Below are positions 7,929 through 15,984 of a DNA stretch of 64,000 bases, piece by piece. Made by a program: the position numbers and the translations under genes. The notes beneath the pieces are model-generated. The model was not told the DNA's origin, ran no database searches, and saw nothing but the letters and a program-made list of their open reading frames with translations. Source of the DNA: DATBLE01 sp046735055 (lineage in GTDB: Bacteria > Actinomycetota > Thermoleophilia > Gaiellales > Gaiellaceae); NCBI GenBank assembly GCA_046735055.1, contig JBKPSO010000013.1, positions 1 to 64,000 on the forward strand, written 5' to 3'. Positions within the stretch are counted from its first letter, which is position 1; every line of letters starts with the position of its first letter.

Positions 7929-9608
7929 GTGGAAGCGGACCGAATGATGACCGGGGTTCTACAGCTCGGCACCGGCAGCACCCTGCGCTGCCGCGGGTGG
8001 CGCCAGGAGGGCGTGCTGCGGATGCTGGAGAACACTCTCGCCAACGCCGAGCGACCGCAGGACCTGGTGGTGTACGGCGGGATCGGCAAGGCGGCCCGGG
8101 ACTGGCCGAGCTTCCACGCGATCGTGCGCGCGCTGACCGAGCTGGCGGACGACGAGACGTTGGTCGTGCAGTCGGGTCGTCCCGTGGCGGTGTTCCGGAC
8201 CTTCGAGAACAGCCCCCGGGTGCTCATCGCGAACGCGAACCTCGTCCCACGCTCGGCCACGCCAGAGCGCTTCTTCGAGCTGAGCGACGCCGGGCTGACC
8301 ATGCACGGCATGTACACGGCGGGCAGCTGGGCCTACATCGGAACCCAGGGGATCCTGCAGGGCACCTACGAGACGTTCGGCGGCTGCGCGGAGGCCGAGT
8401 TCGACGGCAGCCTGCGCGGTCGGGTCGTCCTCACCGCCGGGCTCGGCGGCATGGGCGCAGCCCAGCCGCAGGCCGTGACGATGCATGGCGGTGTCGCGAT
8501 CGTCTGCGACGTGGATGCGGCCAAGATCGCCCGCCGGCTCGACTCGGGGCATGTCGACAAGGTGGCTGACGACCTCGACGAGGCGTGGGCCTGGGCACGT
8601 GCCGCCGCAGAGGCGGGTGAAGCGGTGAGCATCGCCCTGCAGGCGAACGCCGCCGATGTCGCGCAGCAGCTCGTCGACACCGGCCGGCTACCGGACGTCG
8701 CCACCGACCAGACGTCGGCGCACGACCTGCTGCACGGCTACGTGCCCTCGGGGCTGGACCCGGATGGTGCCGCCGCGCTGCGGGCGGACGACCCGGCCGA
8801 GTACCAGCGCCGGTCCCACGCGACGGTCGCCCGGCACATGCACGCGCTGCTGGACATGCGCCAGGGCGGGTCGGTCGTGTTCGAGTACGGCAACGACCTG
8901 CGCCGCTCCGCGCAGCGGGCCGGGGTGCGGGAAGTGTTCGACATCAAGGGTTTCGTCCCGCTTTACGTGCGGCCGTCGTTTGCGGTCGGGCGCGGGCCCT
9001 TCCGCTGGGTATGCCTCTCCGGGGACGTCGCCGACCAGCGGCGGCTCGACCAGGAGGCGCGCCAGCTCTTCCCCGAGGACGCCGCGCTGCAACGCTGGCT
9101 CACGGAGGCCCCGCAGCGGGTGCCCGTGGAAGGGCTGCCGTCGCGGATCTGCTGGCTGGCGCACGGCGCCCGGGCCGCGATGGCACGGCGGATCAACGAG
9201 CTCGTCCGCTCCGGGGAGATCAGCGCGCCGGTGGCCATCACCCGCGATCACTTGGACGCCGGCTCGTGCTGCTACCCGACGCGGGAGACCGAGGGGATGC
9301 CGGACGGCTCGGACGAGATCGCCGACTGGCCCTACCTCAACGCGCTGCTCAACACCTCAAGCGGCGCCGACGTCGTCGCGATCCACCAGAATGCGGGCGA
9401 CATCGGCGGCTCCTGCTCGGCGGGCATGACCGTGGTACTCGACGGCAGCGCGCTCACCGACGAGCGGCTCGAGCGCTGCTTCGACGTCGACCCGGGCATC
9501 GGGGTGGTGCGGCACGCGTCGGCGGGCGTGCGGGAGGCGGCCGACTACCTGCCCAGGAGCGGGATCGCCGTCCCGCGCATCGACGACGCGACTGGGAGCC
9601 GGCCATGA
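7929..9608 (+). CDS. hutU: Urocanate hydratase (urocanase 1)
   Basis: 559 residues from GTG 7929, which has AAGGAG at 7918-7923; ATG 7944 is an in-frame alternative. The NAD-binding GLGGMGAAQP motif, QGTYETF, TDQTSAHD and the active-site EGLPSRICWL block with Cys408 (equivalent to Cys410 of the Pseudomonas putida enzyme) are all present. RETEGMPDGSDEIADWP is also conserved. Urocanase adds water to urocanate to give imidazolonepropionate, using NAD+ as an electrophilic cofactor. One divergence: the C-terminal glycine-rich loop reads IHQNAGDIGGS rather than the usual HHGGGVGxGxS. The gene overlaps the next by ATGA, so it forms an operon with the arginase-family and ammonia-lyase genes. Confidence 0.9.
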   Translation: MEADRMMTGVLQLGTGSTLRCRGWRQEGVLRMLENTLANAERPQDLVVYGGIGKAARDWPSFHAIVRALTELADDETLVVQSGRPVAVFRTFENSPRVLIANANLVPRSATPERFFELSDAGLTMHGMYTAGSWAYIGTQGILQGTYETFGGCAEAEFDGSLRGRVVLTAGLGGMGAAQPQAVTMHGGVAIVCDVDAAKIARRLDSGHVDKVADDLDEAWAWARAAAEAGEAVSIALQANAADVAQQLVDTGRLPDVATDQTSAHDLLHGYVPSGLDPDGAAALRADDPAEYQRRSHATVARHMHALLDMRQGGSVVFEYGNDLRRSAQRAGVREVFDIKGFVPLYVRPSFAVGRGPFRWVCLSGDVADQRRLDQEARQLFPEDAALQRWLTEAPQRVPVEGLPSRICWLAHGARAAMARRINELVRSGEISAPVAITRDHLDAGSCCYPTRETEGMPDGSDEIADWPYLNALLNTSSGADVVAIHQNAGDIGGSCSAGMTVVLDGSALTDERLERCFDVDPGIGVVRHASAGVREAADYLPRSGIAVPRIDDATGSRP

Positions 9609-10585
9609 CCAGCGCCAGCTCCGCGGGGCCGCGCCTGATGCCGGCCGACCCGACCTTCCTGGGCGCGCCGTCGGCGACTGACCTGTCAGCGCTCGACGCA
9701 GACTACGCCGTCGTCGGGATTCCGTACGGCGTCCCCTATGACATGCGCGGGGTCCACTCCGACGCCGCCAACGCGCCGGCGGCCGTCCGCGCCCGCACCC
9801 AGCGGTTCCGGGGCCAGGTCGAGCACTACGACTTCGACCTGGACGGCACCCAGTTCGGGGACACCGGTGCCTGCCTCGTCGACTGCGGCGACCTGGCTGG
9901 CGACCCGCGCGACCTCGCCGGCAACAGGGAGCGTGCCGTCACGACGCTCACCCGGATCGTCGCGTCTGGCGCCGTGCCGCTGGTGCTCGGCGGGGACGAC
10001 TCCGTTCCGCCCCTGCTGCTGCGCGCGTTCGCCGACGCCGGCCCGGTGAACGTGCTGCACATCGACGCACACCTGGACTTCCGGGACGAGGTGCACGGCA
10101 TCCCCGACGGCTACTCCTCGCCGATGCGCCGGATCCGCGAGATGCCGTGGGTCGACCAGATGATCCAGGTCGGCATGCGCGGTGTCGGCAGCGTGCGCCC
10201 CGCGGACGTACAGGACGCCCGCGCGGCCGGCAACGTCATCGTCCCAGCAGAACAGCTCCACACCGAGGGCGTCGATGCTGTGCTGCGGCACGTGCGCGCC
10301 GGTGAGCGGTACGTCATCTCGATGGACGTCGACGGGCTCGACCCCTCGATCGCGCCCGCGGCGAGCGTGCCGTTGCCCGGCGGTATCACTTTCGTCCAGG
10401 CGCTGCAGGTGTTCCGCGGGTTGTGCGAGCGGGCGCGGTTTGGGGGCATCGACGTCGTCGAGCACTTCCCGTCGCTGGACGTCAACAGCATCACGAGCGT
10501 GACGGTGGGCCGGCTGCTCATGGTGCTCATGGGCGCCTCGGCGCGGGTCGCCGCCGGCTCGGCCACCGAAGGGAGACCGGGGTAG
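9605..10585 (+). CDS. hutG: Arginase/agmatinase-family ureohydrolase, probable formimidoylglutamase
   Basis: 326 residues. The manganese-binding blocks are in order: GGDDS at 129-133, HIDAHLDFRDE (Asp154, His156, Asp158) and SMDVDGLDPS (Asp241, Asp243). The first block is normally GGDHS, and its His binds one Mn; here Asp132 replaces it. The family hydrolyses guanidino or formimidoyl groups. Position between hutU and the ammonia-lyase gene, with hutI divergent, argues for N-formimidoylglutamate hydrolysis to glutamate plus formamide. Agmatinase or guanidinobutyrase activity is the main alternative. The ATG overlaps the hutU stop and the stop abuts the next ATG. Confidence 0.8.
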   Translation: MTSASSAGPRLMPADPTFLGAPSATDLSALDADYAVVGIPYGVPYDMRGVHSDAANAPAAVRARTQRFRGQVEHYDFDLDGTQFGDTGACLVDCGDLAGDPRDLAGNRERAVTTLTRIVASGAVPLVLGGDDSVPPLLLRAFADAGPVNVLHIDAHLDFRDEVHGIPDGYSSPMRRIREMPWVDQMIQVGMRGVGSVRPADVQDARAAGNVIVPAEQLHTEGVDAVLRHVRAGERYVISMDVDGLDPSIAPAASVPLPGGITFVQALQVFRGLCERARFGGIDVVEHFPSLDVNSITSVTVGRLLMVLMGASARVAAGSATEGRPG

Positions 10586-12112
10586 ATGGTGGTCATCGAC
10601 GGCACCGCTTTGCGCTCCGCCGACGTCATGGCGGTCAGCCGGCGGTATGCGCCGGTCGAGCTGAACCCCGACGCGGTCAGTCGGGCGACCCGCTCGTGGG
10701 AGCTCGGCAAGGAGGTGGCGGCCCGTCGCCCGGTGTACGGGCGGACCACCGGCGTCGGCTCGAACCGGAACGTCGCGGTCGAGGACGAGCACGGCGCGAG
10801 CCATGGGCTGCGGCTGCTGCGCAGCCACGCCGGTGGGGCCGGGCCGCTGCTCGCGGACGAGCTGGTCCGCGCGATGCTCGTCGTGCGGCTGAACCAGCTG
10901 GCCGCGGGCGGCTCGGGCGTCCACCCTGACGTGCTGAGCCTCCTGGCGCGGATGCTCAACGAGGATGCGCTGCCGCAGGTGCACACCTACGGCGGGATCG
11001 GCACCGGCGACCTCACTGCGCTCGCCGAGACCGCGCTGACGGTGATCGGGGAGCGGCCGTGGGGCGGCGGCGGCGAGGCCCTGCCGCCCTTCCCCTTCGA
11101 GTCCGCGGACGCGCTGGCGTTCATCAGCAGCAACGCGGCGACGCTCGGCGAGGCGGCGCTCGCAGCCGAGGACCTACGCGGGCTGGCGACGGCCGGCCTG
11201 GTCGTCGCCGCGCTGTCGTTCGAGGCGGTCGACGGGAACAGCGAGGCGTACGCCGCGGCCGTCCACGTCGCCTGCCCGCACCCGGGGGCCGTGGCTGTCA
11301 GCGCGACTATGCGCTCACTGCTGGGGCCGGTGGTCCGCGACCCTGCCCGCATCCAGGACCCGTTCGGGTTCAGGGCGATCCCGCAGGTGTGCGGGCCGGT
11401 GCTCGACAGCATCGAGGTGCTCGACCGGGTGCTGACGGTGCAGCTCAGCGCGGCGGCGGAGAACCCGTTGGTCAGCCTGCGCGAGCGCGACGTGCTGCAC
11501 CACGGGGGGTTCCACACGGCGTACGTCGCCCTCGCGCTCGATACGACCCTCACGTCGCTGGCCCAGAGTGCCGTCCTCGTGATCGCGCGGATGGCGAGCC
11601 TGGCCGAGCCCGCCTTCACCGGCACCGACCCGTACCTCGCCAGTGGCCCGGCGGGCAGCTCCGGGACGATGATCCTGGAGTACACGGCCGCCTCCGCGCT
11701 GGCCGAGCTCCGCATGTGCGCCTCGCCGGCCGTGCTCGGGACGATCGTGCTCTCGCGCGGCCTGGAGGAGGACGCCAGCTTCTCGACCCAGGCGGCCCGG
11801 CAGGCCACCGCGGCGGTGCGGGCCTACCGAGTGATGGTCGGGTGCGAGCTCGTGATGGCGACCCGTGCGCTTCGGCTGCGAGGCGTCGCGCCGACGTCCG
11901 AGCCGCTCAGCGTCGCCTACGAGCGGGCGTGCTCGGTGTTGGACCCCTCGACCGAGGACCGCGACCTCACCCCCGACGTGACCGCCGCGCAGGCACTGCT
12001 GCCCGACCTCGCAGCCGCGGCCGGTGGGCCCGTCATCCCGCGATCTGAGAGACTTCCGCACCAGCTGCGCGTGGCGGGAGATGCGTCAACACAGCAGGCG
12101 GAGCCCGGCTGA
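10586..12112 (+). CDS. hutH: Histidine ammonia-lyase homologue 1 with atypical Gly-Thr-Gly in place of the MIO triad
   Basis: 508 residues with the aromatic ammonia-lyase fold. The active-site tyrosine loop is present (VYGRTTGVGS), as are QDPFGFRAIPQ and ENPLVSL. At the place where the Ala-Ser-Gly triad cyclises to MIO, the sequence reads YGGIGTGDL, giving Gly139-Thr140-Gly141. Nearby the usual NGT motif is ISSNAATLG, which resembles the homologue at 12921-14567. Ser to Thr might still permit a substituted prosthetic group, or the enzyme may be MIO-independent. Gene context (hutU, hutG, hutI) suggests it makes urocanate. The substrate could be histidine or a betaine such as hercynine, where trimethylamine is a better leaving group. 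The latter is inference. Confidence 0.75.
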   Translation: MVVIDGTALRSADVMAVSRRYAPVELNPDAVSRATRSWELGKEVAARRPVYGRTTGVGSNRNVAVEDEHGASHGLRLLRSHAGGAGPLLADELVRAMLVVRLNQLAAGGSGVHPDVLSLLARMLNEDALPQVHTYGGIGTGDLTALAETALTVIGERPWGGGGEALPPFPFESADALAFISSNAATLGEAALAAEDLRGLATAGLVVAALSFEAVDGNSEAYAAAVHVACPHPGAVAVSATMRSLLGPVVRDPARIQDPFGFRAIPQVCGPVLDSIEVLDRVLTVQLSAAAENPLVSLRERDVLHHGGFHTAYVALALDTTLTSLAQSAVLVIARMASLAEPAFTGTDPYLASGPAGSSGTMILEYTAASALAELRMCASPAVLGTIVLSRGLEEDASFSTQAARQATAAVRAYRVMVGCELVMATRALRLRGVAPTSEPLSVAYERACSVLDPSTEDRDLTPDVTAAQALLPDLAAAAGGPVIPRSERLPHQLRVAGDASTQQAEPG

Positions 12113-12120
12113 GCCCAGCC

Positions 12121-12921
12121 TCACCGAGAGCAGGTCGCCCAGGCGTCCCCGACCGCGGCCTCGATTGTGCGCGCCGCAGTGACGACGGCGTGGGCGAGCG
12201 CCGGCTCGGCGGGGCGGACGCGTTCGGTGGGGCCCGCCACCGTGAGGCCGGCGAGGAGGCGTCCTTGGGCGTCCAGGATCGGGGCCGCCACACCGCTCGC
12301 ACCCGGGTCGAGCTCGCCGTGGCTGTTGGCATGGCCGCGCACGCGGATCTCCGCCAGCTCGCCGCGCAGTGCCTCCACGTCGAGGTCGGGCTCGACCGCT
12401 GCGGCGGCGGCGATCACGCGCTCGGCCTGCTCGCCCTCGAGGTGGGCGAGCAGGACCTTGCCCGACGCCCCGCGGTGCATCGGCGCCAGCCGCCAGCGCC
12501 CGTACGTGAGGCGGATCGGGCGGGGGCTCTCCACGGAGGCGAGCCCGATCGAGCTGATCCCTACGGGCGCGGTGAGCAGCACGCTCTCCCCATGCTCGCG
12601 CGCGAGCTCCTCCATCGGCGCTCGGGCGGGCTCCAGCAGCGCGGGCTCCAGACGGTCCTCGGCGCGGCGGGCGAGCTCGAGCACGCGCAGGCCCAGCGTG
12701 ACCCCCCGGCGCGGACGCCGCTCCACGAAGTCGTGCCGCTCGAGCGACTGCACGAGGCGGTAGGTGGAGCTCACCGGGAGCCCGGCTCGCTCGGCCAGCT
12801 CGGCAGCGCTGAGCGGCCGGCCGGCGTCGACGAGCGCCGCCAGCACGTCGACGAGCCGGTCGAGCGTGTGGCCCGAACGGTCCCCAGTGCGCATGCGCGA
12901 GCTGGGCGGGGAGGCCGGCAT
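12121..12921 (-). CDS. IclR-family transcriptional regulator
   Basis: 266 residues. Residues ~17-75 are a winged helix-turn-helix (LDRLVDVLAALVDAGRPLSA followed by AELAERAGLPVSSTYRLVQSL) and residues ~95-255 the IclR effector domain (APMEELAREHGESV, GASGKVLLAHL, ASGVAAPILDAQGRLLAGLTVAGP). ATG 12919-12921 overlaps the stop of the ammonia-lyase homologue upstream (TGATG), so regulator and enzyme are coupled. It likely controls the divergent pair at 14567/14596 and possibly the hut-like genes; the best operator candidate is the palindrome at 14554-14573. The effector would be a pathway intermediate such as (thio)urocanate, by analogy only. Confidence 0.88.
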   Translation of the reverse strand: MPASPPSSRMRTGDRSGHTLDRLVDVLAALVDAGRPLSAAELAERAGLPVSSTYRLVQSLERHDFVERRPRRGVTLGLRVLELARRAEDRLEPALLEPARAPMEELAREHGESVLLTAPVGISSIGLASVESPRPIRLTYGRWRLAPMHRGASGKVLLAHLEGEQAERVIAAAAAVEPDLDVEALRGELAEIRVRGHANSHGELDPGASGVAAPILDAQGRLLAGLTVAGPTERVRPAEPALAHAVVTAARTIEAAVGDAWATCSR

Positions 12922-14567
12922 CAGTCGAGGCTGTAGTCGGCGGCGGCCCGGTCGAGCTCGCTGAGCTCGGCCTCGGACAGCGAGCCCGGGCCCTCGTGCT
13001 CGGACAGCTCCTGGCGCTCGCCGGCGCGGGCGGCCACGCGGTCCGTCAGCTCGCCGTTCGCCACCGCGTTGACGAGCGCTTCCACGTCGGGGTTCCAGTC
13101 GCCGACCTCGCGCAGCATCGGCACGTGCTCCCGCACGGCTTGGTAGGCGATCGCGGTGCCGCGGCCGAGCGGTCGGATTCCCCGCATGTCCACCGCCTGG
13201 GCGGCGATGATCAGCTCCTGGGCGATCAGGCGGTGGGCGACCGAGACCACCTCGTAGGTCCGGCGCACCGCCAGGGGCGCCATGCTCGCATGGTCCTCCA
13301 CTCCCTCGGCCACCTGGCCCACGTAGTCGAGCGACACCGGGTTGGCGAGCGAGCGCGCCTCGGCGGTCAGCGCGGCGCACCAGCGGCCCATGGGCTTGAG
13401 CCCGTTGGTCGCCCCCTGCTCCACCGCCAGCTCGCTCGGCAGGCCGCTGAAGTGTCGCCAGAGCAGCTTCTGCACGCGCTCGTTGGCGACCTTGGTCACG
13501 TTGGCGATTGCGAGGCGCACGAGGTCGAAGGCCATCGCCACCGCGGCCACGTCGAAGTTGCCTACCGAGACGATCATGTCCTCCTCGACCAGCACCAACG
13601 GGTTGTCGCTGGCCGCGTTGAGCTCGGCCTCGAGCGTGGAGCGGGCATAGGCGAGTGCGTCGTAGAGCGCGCCGTGGCTGCGCGGGATGCACCGGAAGGA
13701 CAGCGGGTCCTGGAGGTTGCGCGCCGCGCCGGGCTCCCACAGATAGGAGCCCTCGAGCAGGTCGCGGAGCCGTCCGGCGGCCGTGTTGAGGCCGATCTGG
13801 GGCTGGAGGCGCGCCGCCCCTGGATGGATGATCGACAGGTTGCCGGCGAAGCCCTCGAGCGAGAGCGCCGCGGCCACCTGAAGGGCGTCGACGAGGTCGG
13901 CCACGTCGTTCAGCACGAGCGAGCCGCGTCCGAGCGTCACGCCGTTGGCGCTGATCAGCGCGAGCGCCTCCTTGGGCGCGAGCTCGATTGGCTTCAGCCC
14001 GACCGTGCCGAGCGCTTCGCGACCCGAGAGCGTGCGTCCCTCGACCTCGGCGCGGCCGATGCCGATCAGCACCTTGCCGATGTCGGCCATCTCCGAGAGG
14101 TCGCCCTGGCCGACCGAGCCGACCTCGCGCACGATCGGGTGCACGCCGCTGTTGAGCGCCCCGACGAGCAGCTGCACGAGCTCGCGGCGGACTCCCACCC
14201 CCGCCTTGGCCATGCTGTTGGCGCGGGTGACCATCATCGCCCGTACGACCTCGGCGGACAGCGGCCTGCCGTACGATGAGGTCTGGTCGGCCACGGTGGC
14301 GAACGAGAAGCGGCCGAGCTGCTCGGGCGGGATGCGGTAGCGGTAGAACGAGCCCAGGCCGGTGTTGAGACCGTAGACGGCCTCGCCGCTGACCAGCACG
14401 CGCTCGACGACGTCCCGGGCGAGGCGCACGCGGCGGAGCGCCTCTTCGGAGATCTGCACGCGCGCCCGGCCGCGGGCCACAGCGACGACGTCGTCGACGG
14501 TCAGGGCGTCTCCCGTTAGCGCGACGGTCTTCTCACTAGATGAGATATTACGGTCGATTTTGGGCAA
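12921..14567 (-). CDS. Ergothionase-like ammonia-lyase homologue lacking the MIO triad
   Basis: 548 residues of the histidine/aromatic ammonia-lyase superfamily: YGLNTGLGS loop near residue 65, LISANGVTLG, LQDPLSFRCIPRSHG, DNPLVLVEEDMIVSVGNFD. The MIO site reads VGSVGQGDL, so the cyclising serine is Gln154 and no MIO can form. Ergothionase (ergothioneine trimethylammonia-lyase), characterised from Treponema denticola, is a MIO-independent member of this superfamily that eliminates trimethylamine. The hydantoinase, urocanase-like and DUF917 genes across the divergent promoter are those expected for the rest of that pathway. The start is TTG 14567; an in-frame stop lies two codons upstream and no ATG/GTG precedes conserved sequence. 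Other trimethylammonium-lyase substrates remain possible. Confidence 0.78.
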   Translation of the reverse strand: MPKIDRNISSSEKTVALTGDALTVDDVVAVARGRARVQISEEALRRVRLARDVVERVLVSGEAVYGLNTGLGSFYRYRIPPEQLGRFSFATVADQTSSYGRPLSAEVVRAMMVTRANSMAKAGVGVRRELVQLLVGALNSGVHPIVREVGSVGQGDLSEMADIGKVLIGIGRAEVEGRTLSGREALGTVGLKPIELAPKEALALISANGVTLGRGSLVLNDVADLVDALQVAAALSLEGFAGNLSIIHPGAARLQPQIGLNTAAGRLRDLLEGSYLWEPGAARNLQDPLSFRCIPRSHGALYDALAYARSTLEAELNAASDNPLVLVEEDMIVSVGNFDVAAVAMAFDLVRLAIANVTKVANERVQKLLWRHFSGLPSELAVEQGATNGLKPMGRWCAALTAEARSLANPVSLDYVGQVAEGVEDHASMAPLAVRRTYEVVSVAHRLIAQELIIAAQAVDMRGIRPLGRGTAIAYQAVREHVPMLREVGDWNPDVEALVNAVANGELTDRVAARAGERQELSEHEGPGSLSEAELSELDRAAADYSLD

Positions 14568-14587
14568 TTTCGATCAGATATTATCGT
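14542..14587. promoter_or_regulatory. AT-rich divergent promoter/operator region with 13-bp direct repeats and a central palindrome
   Basis: GAGATATTACGGT (14542-14554) and CAGATATTATCGT (14575-14587) are near-identical repeats with 33-base spacing, about three helical turns. Between them, 14554-14573 forms an imperfect palindrome with TCGA ends. The stretch is strikingly AT-rich for this genome and lies between the divergent ergothionase-like and hydantoinase genes. It is the natural binding site for the adjacent IclR regulator and probably holds both promoters. Confidence 0.55.
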
Positions 14588-14595
14588 TTAACAGG

Positions 14596-15984
14596 ATGAG
14601 CGGTCGCCCGGAATTCGATCTCGTCGTGCGCGGCCGCGTCGCACTGCCGGGCCGGGAGCCGGCGCGGGGCGCGGTGGCGGTGGTCGGCCGGCGCATCGCC
14701 GCCCTGGCCGATGGCGACGCGCCGCTCGAGGCGGTCGAGGAGCTCGACGCCGGCGAGGCGCTGGTACTCCCAGGCGTCGTCGACGTCCACGTTCACACCC
14801 GCAGCGCCGCCGAGGAGGGCATCGAGGCGGCGACCCGCGCGGCGGCGGCCGGCGGCGTTACGACGATCGTCGACATGCCCTACGACGCCGCGGGGCCGAT
14901 TGCCGATCCAGACGCCTTCGCCGCCAAGGTCGCCGACGTGGAGGGCGAGGCGCTGGTCGACGTCGCGCTATGGGCGACCGTGCCTCCGCAAGGGCCGCTC
15001 GAGCAGGTGGCCGAGCTCGTACGCGCCGGGGCGTGCGCGTTCAAGCTCTCGACCTACGAGACCGACCCGGTGCGTTTCCCGCGCATCCCCGACGACCAGC
15101 TCCTCGCCGCCTTCGGCGCGATCGCCGCCGCGGGTGGGCTTGCGGGCGTGCACAGCGAGAACGACGAGATCGTGCGCGCGCTCGTCGCCGCCGAGCGGGC
15201 CGCCGGGCACCGCGACCCGCTCGCCCACGCGCGTTCGCGTCCGCCGGTGGCCGAGACCGAGGCCATCGCCCGCTGCCTCGAGCTGGCGCGCGCGACCGGA
15301 GCGCGCCTCCACCTCTGCCACGTCACAGTCGGCCGGGGGGTGGAGCTCGCCCGGCGCGCCCGCGCCGAGGGCGTGGACGTGAGCGCCGAGACCTGCCCCC
15401 ACTACCTCGTGCTCGACCAGCGCGAGCTCGCACGCCGCGGAGGCGAGGCCAAGATCAATCCGCCTCTCCGCCCGGCGCAGGAGGTGGAGGCATTGTGGCG
15501 CGCGCTCGCCGATGGCGACCTCCAGATCGTCTCCTCGGACCACGTCGGATGGCCGGCGGCGCGCAAGCATGGCGAGGACATCTTCGCGCTCGCCTCGGGC
15601 GCGCCCGGGCTCGAGCTCATGCTCCCGCTGGTGCACGACGCGGTGCGCGAGCGTGGGCTGCCGCTGTCGCTGCTCGCGCGCGTGCTGGCCGAGGCGCCCG
15701 CGCGGCGCTTCGGGCTGTGGCCCGCCAAGGGCTCGCTCCAGCCGGGGGTCGACGCCGACCTGGTCGTGCTCGATCCCGACGAGCGGTGGGTGATCGAGCC
15801 CGAGCGCCTGGCGACGCTCGCGGGTTGGAGCCCCTACGCCGGCCGCGTGCTCCACGGACGCGTGCGGCACGTACTCGCCCGCGGCGAGGAGGTGTTCGCC
15901 GACGGCGAGGTCCTCGCCCGGCCGGGCCGTGGCGCGTTCGTGCCCGCCGCGTCGGCCGGGGCGAAGGTGGCGTCGCATGCCTGA
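14596..15984 (+). CDS. Hydantoinase/dihydropyrimidinase-type amidohydrolase
   Basis: 462 residues. The cyclic-amidohydrolase metal ligands are visible: DVHVH near residue 65, the likely carbamylated lysine in CAFKLSTYE near 155, VHSEND near 190, LCHVT near 240 and SSDHVGW near 315. NPPLRP is also conserved. The family opens cyclic amides such as hydantoins, dihydropyrimidines and allantoin. In the ergothioneine pathway a uracil-catabolism-like metallo-hydrolase opens hydantoin-5-propionate to N-carbamoylglutamate, and the neighbours fit that role. Start ATG 14596 matches conserved N-terminal sequence; TTG 14560 is an upstream alternative. It overlaps the next gene by 8 bases. Confidence 0.85.
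   Translation: MSGRPEFDLVVRGRVALPGREPARGAVAVVGRRIAALADGDAPLEAVEELDAGEALVLPGVVDVHVHTRSAAEEGIEAATRAAAAGGVTTIVDMPYDAAGPIADPDAFAAKVADVEGEALVDVALWATVPPQGPLEQVAELVRAGACAFKLSTYETDPVRFPRIPDDQLLAAFGAIAAAGGLAGVHSENDEIVRALVAAERAAGHRDPLAHARSRPPVAETEAIARCLELARATGARLHLCHVTVGRGVELARRARAEGVDVSAETCPHYLVLDQRELARRGGEAKINPPLRPAQEVEALWRALADGDLQIVSSDHVGWPAARKHGEDIFALASGAPGLELMLPLVHDAVRERGLPLSLLARVLAEAPARRFGLWPAKGSLQPGVDADLVVLDPDERWVIEPERLATLAGWSPYAGRVLHGRVRHVLARGEEVFADGEVLARPGRGAFVPAASAGAKVASHA

Noticed and set aside
12121..13740. A 539-residue protein including the IclR domain
   Set aside because: Only the last 266 residues are IclR-like; the earlier part is antisense to the ergothionase-like gene, and an ATG overlapping its stop provides the natural start.
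12921..14567. Annotating this gene as an ordinary histidine ammonia-lyase
   Set aside because: Gln154 occupies the serine position needed to build MIO and the neighbours are hydantoin and thio-type genes, so the ordinary reaction is unlikely.
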